The notes below the pieces were generated by a model. It had not been told where the DNA came from. It saw nothing but the letters and a program-made list of their open reading frames with translations, and did not search any database. Positions 1-10,331 of a DNA stretch of 64,000 nucleotides are shown here, one piece after another. Both the position numbers and the translations under genes were made by a program. Each line of letters opens with the position of its first letter. The first letter of the stretch is position 1. The stretch is from assembly GCA_030272155.1 (NCBI GenBank), contig CP126206.1:310001-374000 (forward strand), written 5' to 3'. Source of the DNA: Tetradesmus obliquus (Eukaryota > Chlorophyta > Chlorophyceae > Sphaeropleales > Scenedesmaceae).

Positions 1-314
1 GACATTATTTTTGTCATTGTTTTCTATATTGCCTTATTGCTTTACGCTCACGACTCCTTCGCAGGCTTATGTAAGCGAGCGCAACTCGCGATCACACGTC
101 AGCCGCGCGTCCGTGCGGTTTTCGCCCCACCCTTTGCATTTTCAAATACTGCGCCTGCACGAGATGTCGCCCGCTTTTTCTATGGGTAACAGCTGCAGAA
201 AAGAAACCCTGTCGGAAGGCCACAGTCTCCGTCCTCAGCACATTCGTCCTGGTATATCTCAAGTCCTCATTCCTTCTTTTTTATGGCGGTGTACCTGCAG
301 CCGGAAACAGCTGA
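1..314. other. No gene seen
   Basis: Upstream flank of the fucosyltransferase-like gene. Short open frames are present on both strands, but none has a recognisable domain, and no promoter element can be named with confidence. It may hold the 5' UTR and promoter of the gene that starts at 315. Confidence 0.4.
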
Positions 315-1359
315 ATGAGTGACATGTGGAACACATGGATTCTCGGCTTGCACTTGTGCGGTCTGCTTGACAGAAATACGGCTGATTCGCCGATAGGAAA
401 TGCCGCATCTGCCAAGGCTTCTGCAAACCCAGGCGTTCAATATGCAAGCTTCACCAGCGGAAAGCATGCACGTCCTGGTCCATGGCACAGGTCAAATTTT
501 TCGTACCTTGTCCTGGGGTACTTGCTGGCAGCGCACTGCTGCGAAGCACAGCAGCAGCTGCCCACCTGGAGGACGCACTACCTGCTTGCGAATGCATCAG
601 TGCAACTGGAGCCCTGTTCAGCAAAGCAGCTTCCTCGCGCTTGGCTGCCAATCAGAGCAGAGCGGCAAGGCACAGCACAACTTCCTGGGACTGCTGAAAT
701 GCAAAGAATCATCTACGCCCACCAACACCCCAGCGACTGCAGCAACGTCACATTCCTGGTGTTCAGGCATCCATCACACCTTGGTATGGGGGCAATGGTA
801 GACTACTTGGCTGACGCCCTCGCCTGGGCAATGGCGGAGGGCAGGGTGCTGCTGCTCGACTACGAATCACCTTGGACAAGGTGGTGTACACATGCGCTTG
901 GTGGTCGGCGTAACTAAACAATACAAACAGCAAGTGGTAGCGCATGCAGTGCACCGCAAATGCATGTTGATTGGTTTACCTAATGCCAATAGCTGACGAC
1001 TGATTCTTTGTATCTGCTTGCAGGGGCTCGCCTAGATCGTAAGTCGCTTGAATGTGGAGCTGCAAGCATTTGCTGGAAGCATGCAGTGTATGCAGTTTGA
1101 CTTGATGCTAAGGTTGTTATGAGTAGACACATAGACAAGTGTGTCTTTGGCAGCATCTCTTTACCAGAAACAGCAGATTAGGAGACTGTCGGCAGGGGTG
1201 CTAATCGGACAAAGCTACACCGGCATATCTGAGCTGGACCATGGGTTATTTAGCAACTTCATGAAGTGTCTATTTCAGCATGCACCCAATCATGCTATTT
1301 GTTGCTCTGCATACCTGAACTCTGCATACCTGCTTCACGCCCTTCTAGAACACAACGCA

Positions 1360-1418
<59 letters not shown>

Positions 1419-4155
1419 CATTGTGATGTGTGCACGCAGTTGGCAATGTGTATCGGCATGCAGTGTGGAATTTGCCCCTTGCTTGTGGGACGGACTATTT
1501 CAAGATTAGCAGCTCCAGCCTTCACTGAACATATGTGTTGACGCAACAGGTACTGCCAGGGCGGCGCATTGGCGTTGGATGAATGCTACTTTGAGCCTGT
1601 GTCCTCCTGCTCCTTGCGTGATGCTTACGGCCCAGACGTAGTGGCAGCATGGGGCAGTTCCTTGCAAGTCGACCTACTGGATGCAGCACGCAAGCGCTTG
1701 CATGGTGACAAGATATTTTTCAATGCAGTCATAAACAGAAATGAATACAGCCGAGTGCCACCGCAGGTATGTGATATTGTCACTGACTGTGTCAGATCAG
1801 CCATGTGCACCACCACCTGAGCAAACAGCAACCCTGGTGACTGTCGTCAATGTTGCATTCATAGTATACATATATGCATGTACTTGGCGTGGCAATTTTG
1901 TAGTGGTCCAGGAAGTACAGCATGTTAGAGTCGCATTTGACCCAGGCATCAGGTATGTAGCTGGCCCCTGCTGGGCATCAATCAACTCAAGTCGAAGGAC
2001 CTATGGGCGAGATCAACCTAAATTCAATCAAAGGCTGGGTATTTCAAATTCATCATCTTATCATGTTCTGAGCTTCTGGGGTTATTTGCTGCAGCAGGTA
2101 TCAATGTAATGTGTCGGGTGGCGTTGCACTCGAAGATGCTTTTGTTACAGTTGAGGATACTGAATCGCCCTTGTCACAGCAGGACCTACTGACAGTACTG
2201 CTTGCACTGCCCATGCAGGCAGATGCTTTTGTCAAAAATGTCATCCGGGGAGTGAAGATTGGTGGGATTATATCGGAGATGTTTTGGTTCCGAGCCGTTG
2301 CCACGAGCTACATCATGCGCCTGAACAGCAAGACGCTACAGGTACTGTCTGATAGCCGCATAGCGCCACATGAGTGATTGTCTTTTCATATTGCAAGCCC
2401 TTGAACATTCAAAACAAGCTGAGCGCTGCTGAGCTTTTGCGACCCAAATCATGCTTTCTGTGATCATACATGTGCTTGATTGCGGCCGCCATTCGGACGT
2501 TGATGTGGGTGTACTGTCAGCACATGAAACACGCTTTTGACTCGGCCCAGCCAGAGTCTCTGCTTTGCAACGTGACTCACATGCCAATAAATGTGCACAG
2601 CATGTAGGGCACATAAATTCTGCCTGAAACCGGACACGGTAGAGCATTTTTTTGGGTCACATCTACCAATGTTGTTTGTGTGCAGGTGGTCAACACATTG
2701 CGGCATAACTTCTTCAAGGACCATGTCATTGGCCCAGGCACGGTGTCAGTCCACATCCGCCGAGGTGACAAAACCAGGATTGGTGAGATGAAGTTCGTGA
2801 AGGAGTCGACATATCAAAACTATGCCCAGGCCCTGCACACAGCCAACACTGATGTTCTGAACCAGTCAGCGTTTGTAAGCACAGAAGACCCCACAGCATT
2901 GAAGATCTTGGCTGAAAATATGACGTCTTGGGCCATCCAGTACACAAGTGTGCCGAGGAACAACCATGGAGGCAATTCAGTGAGTCAGGGCTGGTCCAGC
3001 TGAAATCATGCGTTGACTTTGCATGGTGTTGACTCGTAGCACTACTTGGTTGCTTTGGTCGTGCTTCACCAGGTTGTGCACAGCCAACAGGAGGCTAGAC
3101 AAGCCATGCCCTGAACCTGGCCCTGGCACGGGCGGGACCATGATGGAGCTGCTTGTGAGATGGAACGGCTGCCAATGTTATTAACTTATGTGCCCTTAAA
3201 CGTTTCCCAAAAGTCAGCAAAATTAGTGTGTCGCTCCCGTGCAGAGTCAAGAAGGTTGATCGTGCAGTCAGTGACATGTTGATATTTGTGCTTCTTTTGC
3301 TTGCAGCCCTTTGCCACAGCACCAACAACGGAGGCGATGCGTGCTTTCCTCAACTTGGACCTTGCTCTCGAATGCGACGGTGAGGCATGACGGTTGCAAC
3401 ATATTGTCCGGAGGTTGTGATTGTTTTGCCTTGCCTTGTTGCTGCTGGCACATATGTCGCCACACGGCACACACAGTGCAGTTACAGAAGTCATACAAGG
3501 TGAGAACACATGCACACATGCTGAAGTGTGGGCACAGGTGAAGATCGGTTCAGCCATCAATCCCTCGCCCACTATATAAATTGCTTTGGTGTTACTGTTC
3601 CAAACTCAGGGTATGTTTGGCCTGGTTCTCTTAGCTAACTTGGCAGAGTATGTTGTCTCCTGCAGCTCTCCACAAGCGAGCTGCATGCTCAGTTACTATG
3701 CACATATTTGTATCCTGCATCCATGTATGTGAATGTATCGACATGTTTGGCGTATGCTATCTTCATGGTATGATATAAAAATCCGGGATTGCATAATATG
3801 CCGGCCTGACAAATGTGCCGTGAAGCTTCTCGTGGTAGCTTCTTTGCCTAATTTCCAGCTCCAGCCGAGGGCTGTTTGGGTAATTAAGATGTGGGTTTTG
3901 AAAAGAACTTCAACATGCCTACTTCTGAGCCTTGTCTTTACCTAAGTGTACTTTACACCAGCCGTACGGCCGCAATCCTTAACAGTTACCACTGTGCTCT
4001 GCTGTCTCGCTGTTCTGCATACAACAGGCTGGGTTGGTACGCTTGGATCCATGTGGTCAGTCTTGACAGAGCGTCTGCGTGCCACGGCCAGGTGCAAGGC
4101 TGATAAACCTTATGCTGATGCACATGGGACACTGGCTGGGTTGGGCAGTGTCTGA
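315..4155 (+). CDS. GT23 / alpha-1,6-fucosyltransferase-like (FUT8-like), 7 exons
   Basis: Predicted exons are 315-880, 1550-1766, 1912-1952, 2098-2341, 2686-2979, 3307-3379 and 4028-4155. All junctions are GT-AG and in phase, giving 520 aa (animal FUT8 is about 575). The 41-nt third exon is inferred because it alone restores phase between exons 2 and 4. An N-terminal hydrophobic stretch near residues 45-60 could be a Golgi signal anchor. Family signals are 'CYFEPVSSC', the nucleotide-sugar motif 'VHIRRGDKTRIGEM' in exon 5, 'AFVSTEDPTALKILAE', and the C-terminal block 'WVGTLGSMW ... LRATARCKADKPY'. These match GT23 enzymes, which transfer fucose from GDP-fucose, in animals to the innermost GlcNAc of N-glycans in the Golgi. 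The acceptor here is unknown. The start is the first ATG of the long exon-1 frame; an upstream exon cannot be excluded. Confidence 0.75.
1362..1415 (+). repeat. (AGC)18 microsatellite in intron 1
   Basis: A pure run of 18 AGC units inside the first intron of the fucosyltransferase-like gene. It makes spurious poly-Ala, poly-Ser and poly-Leu frames that should not be annotated. Confidence 0.98.
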
Positions 4156-5013
4156 CAAACACTGGCAGCAACGTCATACCATACTGAATCAACGCTCAGG
4201 CCACCTCAAAGTCCCGTGTGAAAAAAACATGGATCAGCCGCTACCCATCTGCAGCACTTTTTATTCATTGTATGTTTGCCGGCACCAGAGCCTGCCTGCA
4301 GGACAAGACCACCGGTAGATGCAACATGCATGTTTACAACCAGCTGTTGTCACGTAAAGTATGGCAGAGAATCACCAAGTTTATTCTGCAAGATCCGGCT
4401 TGTAAAGTTAGGAGTGGGCACCCGTGCACAGGGTTGGCATGTAGAATTTCTGTGCAGAGCTTGATGTCAAGCTTTGGAAGTGGGTGTAATATGACAGTTT
4501 GGGTGTGTTAAGGTTAAGGTCTGCGCAGCCTGCACTTAAAGTTTTGCAGGGTGCAATTGGCGTTGAACACGGTCGAATTCATTTTCTTTCTTCCGTGGTG
4601 CTGACTTCATGGAGCAAGTGAATTTGAGGAGAGAAAAACTTAAACTTGAATAGCATGTGGCAACAGCAACGTATGGGCGATACGTCGCTGCATTATGACA
4701 CTGTGCTGCGCATACCGTTGTACGTGTAACAGTATGCTGTGCATCTGCCAGGCATGCAAGTTGCTGAATCCCTGCCATTTGAACCATGTCCCGTGAATCA
4801 TTTACCGGTGTGCGGCCCCAGCACGTCACAGCATGCGTTGTAATGCGGTGTGGAGAACATTCTGGCGTGAAATGACAGTTCCCGAAAGTTGGCCGAAGGG
4901 AGGCAGGAAGTACTACACTAGTGGCCCACTCTGCGGATGCCCGCGGGGTCAGATAGTACTTGAATATCTCAGTGGCATGTGGAGAGAAGCTCGCGAAGTT
5001 ACATGCTTTTAGC
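4156..5013. other. Intergenic / 3' flank, no gene seen
   Basis: Follows the fucosyltransferase-like stop codon. TGTAA, the usual poly(A) signal of chlorophytes, occurs near 4400 and 4486. A 181-codon open frame on the minus strand (5081-4536) has no recognisable domain and runs through the hammerhead motif, so I treat it as chance. Confidence 0.4.
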
Positions 5014-5059
5014 AACCAAAACCGGTTTCGCCCTTGCTGAAGGGGCTCATCAGTTGGTT
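5014..5059 (-). ncRNA. Type I hammerhead ribozyme motif (minimal stem III)
   Basis: Read on the minus strand: stem I strand AACCAA (5059-5054), invariant core CTGATGA (5053-5047), stem II hairpin with 4 GC-rich pairs GCCC/GGGC (5046-5030), GAA (5029-5027), stem III ACC/GGT (5026-5021), U at the cleavage position H17 (5020), and returning stem I strand TTGGTT (5019-5014), which pairs perfectly over 6 bp with the first strand. All conserved core positions are present, including the A15.1-U16.1 pair. Stem III is self-complementary with no loop, so the motif would be expected to work best as a dimer, as reported for retrozymes and Penelope-like elements. No second copy was found nearby, so the host element is unknown. 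Confidence 0.72.
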
Positions 5060-5089
5060 GGATTAAGCAGAACAATCGCACAACACATC

Positions 5090-5155
5090 ATGCACATCCT
5101 TGGCGTTGATGCTATGGCTTGATGGGTAACATGATGATGATGATGCACATCCTTG
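5090..5155 (+). mobile_element. 40-bp 5'-truncated LINE insertion with 13-bp target duplication
   Basis: The 40 bp at 5103-5142 match the last bases of the LINE at 6214-12142 in sense orientation: the codons for the C-terminal residues, the stop, then a GTAAC(ATG)n tail. They are flanked by exact copies of ATGCACATCCTTG at 5090-5102 and 5143-5155. This is a dead-on-arrival insertion made by target-primed reverse transcription that stopped almost at once. Confidence 0.9.
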
Positions 5156-5815
5156 TGGGACAAGCTGCATAGCTGTTGCTTAACAGAGCCTGCTCGGCCA
5201 CTTGTCAGCAGCAGAAACCTGTTCTACAACAACTGCAGTACCAACTGGACACCACCAGGCACATAGTCCACTTTTGCATAATGTGAAGGCCAGCGTGGTC
5301 AACACGTGCCCACACCGCACAACTACTCCCACAGAGGCCACACACCACACGGGTGCCTTTGAGCTGGCAATACTGAACTAAGCAATCATGGGCGGCCGAA
5401 AATCACACCATAGTACACCAGGTGCTTCAGAAGCAGATAGCATCTGCACCGCAAGGAAAGGCACCTGCTAGGGCGAAGCTATTGCAGCTCCTGCCACTCC
5501 CAGGGTAAACCTGGGTACCAGTCCTGTCTAGCTCACAGAACTGCTGACCGCTTCGGAGCTGTGGCTGCTGACCTTTTGGCTTAGAAGCTAGTAGCTGATA
5601 CATTTACTGCACATGTACATCACATGCATGAACGCTTTGATGATATCATCCAAGCGTTCATCACATGCATGAACGCTTTGATGATATCATTCAAGCGTTC
5701 ATGCATCGATGCACGGCCGAATGCCGATTATTCTCTTTCCAGTTGAATACAAGTTCACCTGCAGCGCTGCGTAGCAATCGGCTGCACGTTTGCACTGTCG
5801 CTGCACCTCCTGCAG
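5156..5815. other. Upstream flank of the CAP gene, exons not identified
   Basis: Earlier exons of the CAP-domain gene (signal peptide and first half of the CAP fold) should lie upstream of 5816. I could not recognise them here or in 4156-5013. The only clear structure is the tandem palindrome at 5621-5702. Confidence 0.4.
5621..5702. repeat. Tandem 41-bp unit, each holding a 34-bp near-palindrome
   Basis: Two adjacent units contain ATGAACGCTT...AAGCGTTCAT around a central GATGATATCATC. The palindromic parts are 5628-5661 and 5669-5702 and differ at a single base. Each could form a hairpin with about 10-bp outer arms. Confidence 0.9.
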
Positions 5816-6199
5816 GTACAACGAAGTGCAGTCCTACAACTTCAACAACCCTGGCTTCAGCTCCGCCACTGGCCACTTGACACAAGTCGTGTGGCGCGGC
5901 AGCAGCACGCTCGGATGTGCCGTGCAGGTCTGCAACTCAGGCCTGGGAGGCACCGGCTGGTCGCAGGGGATCATAGTTGTCTGCAGGTACTCTCCTGCAG
6001 GCAATGTGCTTGGATACTTCCAGTCAAACGTACTGCCGGCGTCATCAAATCCTCCTCCACCAGTTACACCGCCACCATCGCCGGTGACGCCGCCACCCCC
6101 AGCCAACCCACCACCAGTGAACCCCCCACCAGCAAACCCTCCGCCTGCAAATCCCCCTCCTACTAACCCTCCTCCATCTGCCCCCAATCCTCCCGGGAC

Positions 6200-6213
6200 G
6201 TTGCCGTCTGGCT
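6200..6213 (+). repeat. Target-site duplication, left copy
   Basis: GTTGCCGTCTGGCT, identical to 12143-12156; bounds the 3' end of the LINE. Confidence 0.95.
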
Positions 6214-6233
6214 CATCATCATCATGTTACTCA

Positions 6234-8088
6234 TCAAGCCATAGCATCAACGCCATCGGCCCCGCGCCCCAATGGAGCGACAACTACACCCTCATGTTTG
6301 CAGGCATTACGCACACCCCAAGCCTTTTCAAAAAAATCAGCAATGAACCTAGACACCAGTAACCTAACAGAACCCCAAGCATCATCCGACACAAACCGCT
6401 TCACCTTCACCTCAGCATCTGTAATAGACAACAAGTTACGCAACTTTGCAGCGCAACCAGACAAAGCCCTAATCTCATTCAACATCTCATCTCTTTGCAC
6501 AGACGTCACAGCACAGTCAAACAACAAATGTGACAATGACTCCACACCAGCACCACACGCCGGACATGCTGTATTACCATTAGCTCGCCTGCCACCATAA
6601 CGACTGGTGCGTTCATGCACAGCCAAGCAGCCCAAACGCACACGCATCATCAACTCGACACCACGTGTAGGCGCCCCAGACCGCAAAAAAGGCCTGACCC
6701 GCTTAAACGTCATAACATCGGCATGTTTAGGGTGCACATGCGTGATGTAACTCAACAAAGTGGAATGCTCCGGCGATTCACACATGATCCTATCTGCATG
6801 CAACTTCTTGATCTGCCCTGAAATGTGACTCTTGCAGCAACTTGCACGCCCTGCCGCTGTCTCTACATTCACACCATACTTGCACAATAGACTCTGCACA
6901 TACTTGTGCCACGGAGTTACTACCATTGCTCCAGTCGAACGCCTCCACTCTGCAGAGAAAACTTGCTTTGGCAGTCTAACACCATCCATGCAATGTATCC
7001 TGAAATAGTACTCCATAGCTCGCTGATGTAACCACATATGCAACGGCTTCACACCCCACTCAGCCAAAACAGCCGAGGAACACGGACGCTCCTTGCCACA
7101 GCGCATTGCACACTTAATTATGTCTGTCCGCACCTGATCAATCTGCTGCAGCTGCCTAGCTGTTAACGGGAACCACACTTCACTGCCGTACTCCACAACT
7201 GGACGAATGCAGGTCAACAGCACAATACGCTTCACTTCAACACTGATATGACGGCTCTTCCATATGGGCATAAGCCCAGCTTTCACACGCTGCACTTTGG
7301 CAAGCATTTTGTCAAGATGTGTACTCCAATTGCATGCGTTGTTGAACCACAAACCAAGATAGCAATATTCTGAAACGACTGGCACAGGAGCATCATTCCA
7401 TATGATGCAAGAGTCAACCAGCTCACTACGCTGGCTGCGCTGACGACCTGGCAAGATGTGCATGACTGCAGACTTGGAACTGTTGAGCTTAAAGCGCCAC
7501 TTGCAACTGTACTCATACACGGTTGCAGCAACGGCTTGAACTTCAGACAGAGAACCACACACAGCAACAAAATCATCTGCATGCATGGCAGCCACAACCT
7601 GGCCAGCAGCTTCGTCAGATGGACCTAGTAGCGTTATGCCGGGGTGTTTTGCATGCACCTCACGCAACAGGTCATCAATGAAAAACAGGTACAATGTGGG
7701 GGAGATGACATCACCCTCATGCAAGCCAAGATCGCATGAAAAGCTGTCAGTGACGCAACCTTCATGAGAAACCACACGACGAGCGCCCTGATATAAGTTA
7801 TACAGCAGCCGGAACATCTTTCCTCGTACACCCTTCTCCCAGAGTTTGTAGAACAACCCATCAAGCCAGACAGTGGGAAAGGCTTTGTAGGTGTCAACAA
7901 AAAGCACATATGATTCCTTCCCCTCCGCTTTCTTTCCACACAAGATCTCACTTAGCACGCTCTGGTGATCTGCACAGCTGCGCTTGGGCCTGAAACCATT
8001 CTGGCTTTTATGCAGCAACGGTGCTGCTGCCGTGGCAGCAGCAGTTGCTCGTGGTGGACCTGCTGGCTGCTGCTGCTGTGACTGTTGC

Positions 8089-8120
<32 letters not shown>

Positions 8121-9190
8121 TTGTGCTGCTGGCTGTGGTGCTGACTGCTGTTGCTGTTGTCCTGTCTGCTGGCTGTGGTGCTGCGGCTGCAATTCGCCCT
8201 CTGCAAACTTGATGAGGCGCTGATTAAGGACGCTGGTGTAGAATTTGTAAAGCACGCTGAGCAAGGCGATGCCACGGTAGTTTGTAGGATCTGTAAGGTC
8301 TCCCTTCTTTGGCATGTTCACAATTGTGCCGGGCACCTGATGTACCTGCTCCAGCTGCCACATAAGGCTGCAGTACTGCAGCAGCATATCAGCAACTGTG
8401 CTGCCTCCGTACTTCAGGAGCTCGTTGACGATGCCCTCCTCCGCCGGGTTGCCAGCTTTGCTTGTGCGCAGGCGGTGCAGGCAGTCATGAACCTCATCAG
8501 CAGTGATGGCAGAGTCCAAGGGGCAGGGGGCAGAGGAATGAGAGTCACTCAAGCACTGCTGTACACTGGCAGTTACTTGAGATGCATATGCAGCGTCAAA
8601 TTGGGGGTTAGATGACGCAAATGCTGCATGGCTGCCGACACGCTGGTAATGACACTTGAACGCATCTGCCTTTTCTGCCGGAGTGGAAGCCACATGTCCT
8701 GAGGGGTGCTGAATGACACTAAACACAGCATCGCTGACATGCTTGGGGCACAGGCGGCGTATAAGCTGCCACATGTCCTTTTCACCCAGCACGCTGTCAT
8801 CAGTCATGCGAGCATTGTAAGCTGAAGTTACAGCATGCTCGCATTGCTGCTTGTGCTGTTTCTTGGCTGCTTTAATCAGCTGTGCTGCCGCTTTGCGCTG
8901 CTGTTGATACGCTGCCCAATCTGCCACAAGCCCTGTCGTCCTGTGCTGCTCGAAGGCCTGGACCCTGGCTTGCACCGCGTTTGTCAGCTGCTGGGACCAC
9001 CATGGGAAGGACTTGCCCACCAAAACCTGCTTATAACCAAAGCTGGCATTCACTGCATGGCGGATCGCTGCAAGCAGTTGCTCGTGTGCTTGCTGGACTG
9101 CTGCTGTGGCTGTCAGCTGTGTTGCAGCTGATGGTAGCTGTGTAGACGTTCCCAAGCTGCGATAGAGCTGCCTGATATGCTTCAAGTTCG
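6234..9190 (-). CDS. LINE ORF2, reverse transcriptase part
   Basis: This frame follows the endonuclease frame after a one-base shift near 9150. Motifs in order: '[13 protein letters not shown]' (entry to the RT region), '[19 protein letters not shown]' (fingers), '[12 protein letters not shown]', motif A '[14 protein letters not shown]' with its catalytic Asp, '[20 protein letters not shown]' (motif B), and motif C 'MHADDFVAV' with both catalytic Asp (7563-7586). Near the C terminus is a C-x2-C-x8-H-x4-C zinc knuckle ('[18 protein letters not shown]'). Odd feature: a run of about 14 Gln, set in a larger Gln-rich insertion, sits between the fingers motifs and 'GFRPKRS', encoded by the CTG run at 8083-8127. 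The enzyme primes on nicked target DNA. The stop codon lies about 20 nt from the 3' end. Confidence 0.9.
8083..8127 (-). repeat. CAG/CTG run coding poly-Gln inside the LINE RT
   Basis: Interrupted CTG/TTG trinucleotides on the plus strand give a poly-Gln tract in the fingers region of the RT, a place that is normally ordered and length-constrained. Confidence 0.9.
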
Positions 9191-10260
9191 GCTGACTGCT
9201 CCCCATTCTGCAACCTAAAGTCCTTGGGCTGCGCATTGAGTCGCAGCACAACCTGTTTTGCAGGGCGGCGCGGCATGCGTCTGTTGAAACGGGCAAACAC
9301 AGGCAGGTGGTCAGTGGCAGCAACAGTGCGGGGCCCAACCCGTGCAGTTGGGCGAGCAGCAAATTGGCAGGGCAGAGCGATGTCAGACGAAGCAATGATG
9401 TAATCGATGAGGGAGCAACCGTTCGACCTGATAAGGGTGAGATGTTGGCGGGGGCAGGCAGGTGGTGAGCGAGCATTGAGTGCGTACATGTTGAGGCTAT
9501 CAAGCAGTGAGAGCAGCAAAGGGCCGTTACTGTTAGTACCCGCTTCCCCGTACATGCCAAAGCGCGCCGAGGGCGAGGCCGCCCTCCCGATCCTAGCATT
9601 GAAGTCCCCCATAACTATTAGTGGGCCATTTCTGGACAGGAATGCAAGGTCTTCTTGCAGTGCCGTGTAGGCAGCCCTCTTCAACGCCGCCGGCTTGCCT
9701 TCATCAGGCATATACACTACCCCGATGAACAGCTTGCGGGCACCACGCTGCGCTGGCATGACGAGCCACAGCGCCTCCTCATACTGCTGTTCTGCAAATG
9801 TAAACAGTTTCACTGAGTTAGCAACAGAAGCGCACACAGCAACTCCCACACCCCCACCCAGCTGCCCTCCCCCCCTGGCCTTACTGATGTACGTGTATCT
9901 GGGCAGCAGATCAGCAGGAAGCCGCCCGCCCGTGGTCTCCTTTGTTTCCACAAATCCCATGATGTCGCAGCATTGATCCTTCAACAAAAGGCTCATTTCC
10001 GCCAGTTTCTGGCCCTCCCTTGGCATGCCATTCACGTTCAAGACGCCACAAACCAATGTGCTACCACCAGGCTGCACTGGTGCCCTGATCGGGCGCCTGC
10101 GCTGACGCGTAGCTGCTGCCCTGTTGCCGGCTATGCGCTGGCTGTGCCTGTTCTCCTGCTGCTGGCTTGGTACATATGTATACAGGGGGCCTACAGACTG
10201 CTGGTCCTGGTCCTCATCGTCTGATGCAGGGACCAGCTCTTCCTCTTCATCCGTTGGCAC
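9031..10260 (-). CDS. LINE ORF2, APE-like endonuclease part
   Basis: Starts in an acidic, Glu/Asp-rich stretch and then shows an exonuclease-endonuclease-phosphatase fold: 'GVLNVNGM', 'FVETKETTGGRLP', 'GGGVGVAVCASV', 'VMGDFNARIG', 'SLIDYIIASSDIALP' and 'AATDHLPVFARF'. These cover the catalytic Asp, Asn and His residues of LINE endonucleases, which nick target DNA to prime reverse transcription. Homology to the next part of ORF2 leaves this frame near 9150 and continues in the RT frame, a shift equivalent to skipping one base. This is either a +1 frameshift used in translation, a disabling mutation or a sequence error. The frame stays open for another 40 codons, which I regard as out-of-frame read-through. 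Confidence 0.85.
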   Translation of the reverse strand: MPTDEEEELVPASDDEDQDQQSVGPLYTYVPSQQQENRHSQRIAGNRAAATRQRRRPIRAPVQPGGSTLVCGVLNVNGMPREGQKLAEMSLLLKDQCCDIMGFVETKETTGGRLPADLLPRYTYISKARGGGQLGGGVGVAVCASVANSVKLFTFAEQQYEEALWLVMPAQRGARKLFIGVVYMPDEGKPAALKRAAYTALQEDLAFLSRNGPLIVMGDFNARIGRAASPSARFGMYGEAGTNSNGPLLLSLLDSLNMYALNARSPPACPRQHLTLIRSNGCSLIDYIIASSDIALPCQFAARPTARVGPRTVAATDHLPVFARFNRRMPRRPAKQVVLRLNAQPKDFRLQNGEQSAELEAYQAALSQLGNVYTATISCNTADSHSSSPASTRATACSDPPCSECQLWL

Positions 10261-10331
10261 AGGGACCAGCTCCTCTTCTTCGTCCTCTGTGCAGACGAGC
10301 CGCTGTCGGACTCAGCGGCATTGTCATCTGG

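Noticed and set aside
1141..1546. Poly-Ala, poly-Ser and poly-Leu proteins around the AGC run
   Set aside because: All come from translating the intronic microsatellite in different phases.
4536..5081. 181-codon minus-strand open frame as a gene
   Set aside because: No domain; it runs through the hammerhead motif and ends beside a LINE scar; composition looks non-coding.
9191..9599. N-terminal extension of the LINE RT frame to 9599
   Set aside because: This stretch is the antiphase shadow of the endonuclease frame, which carries the real motifs over the same bases.
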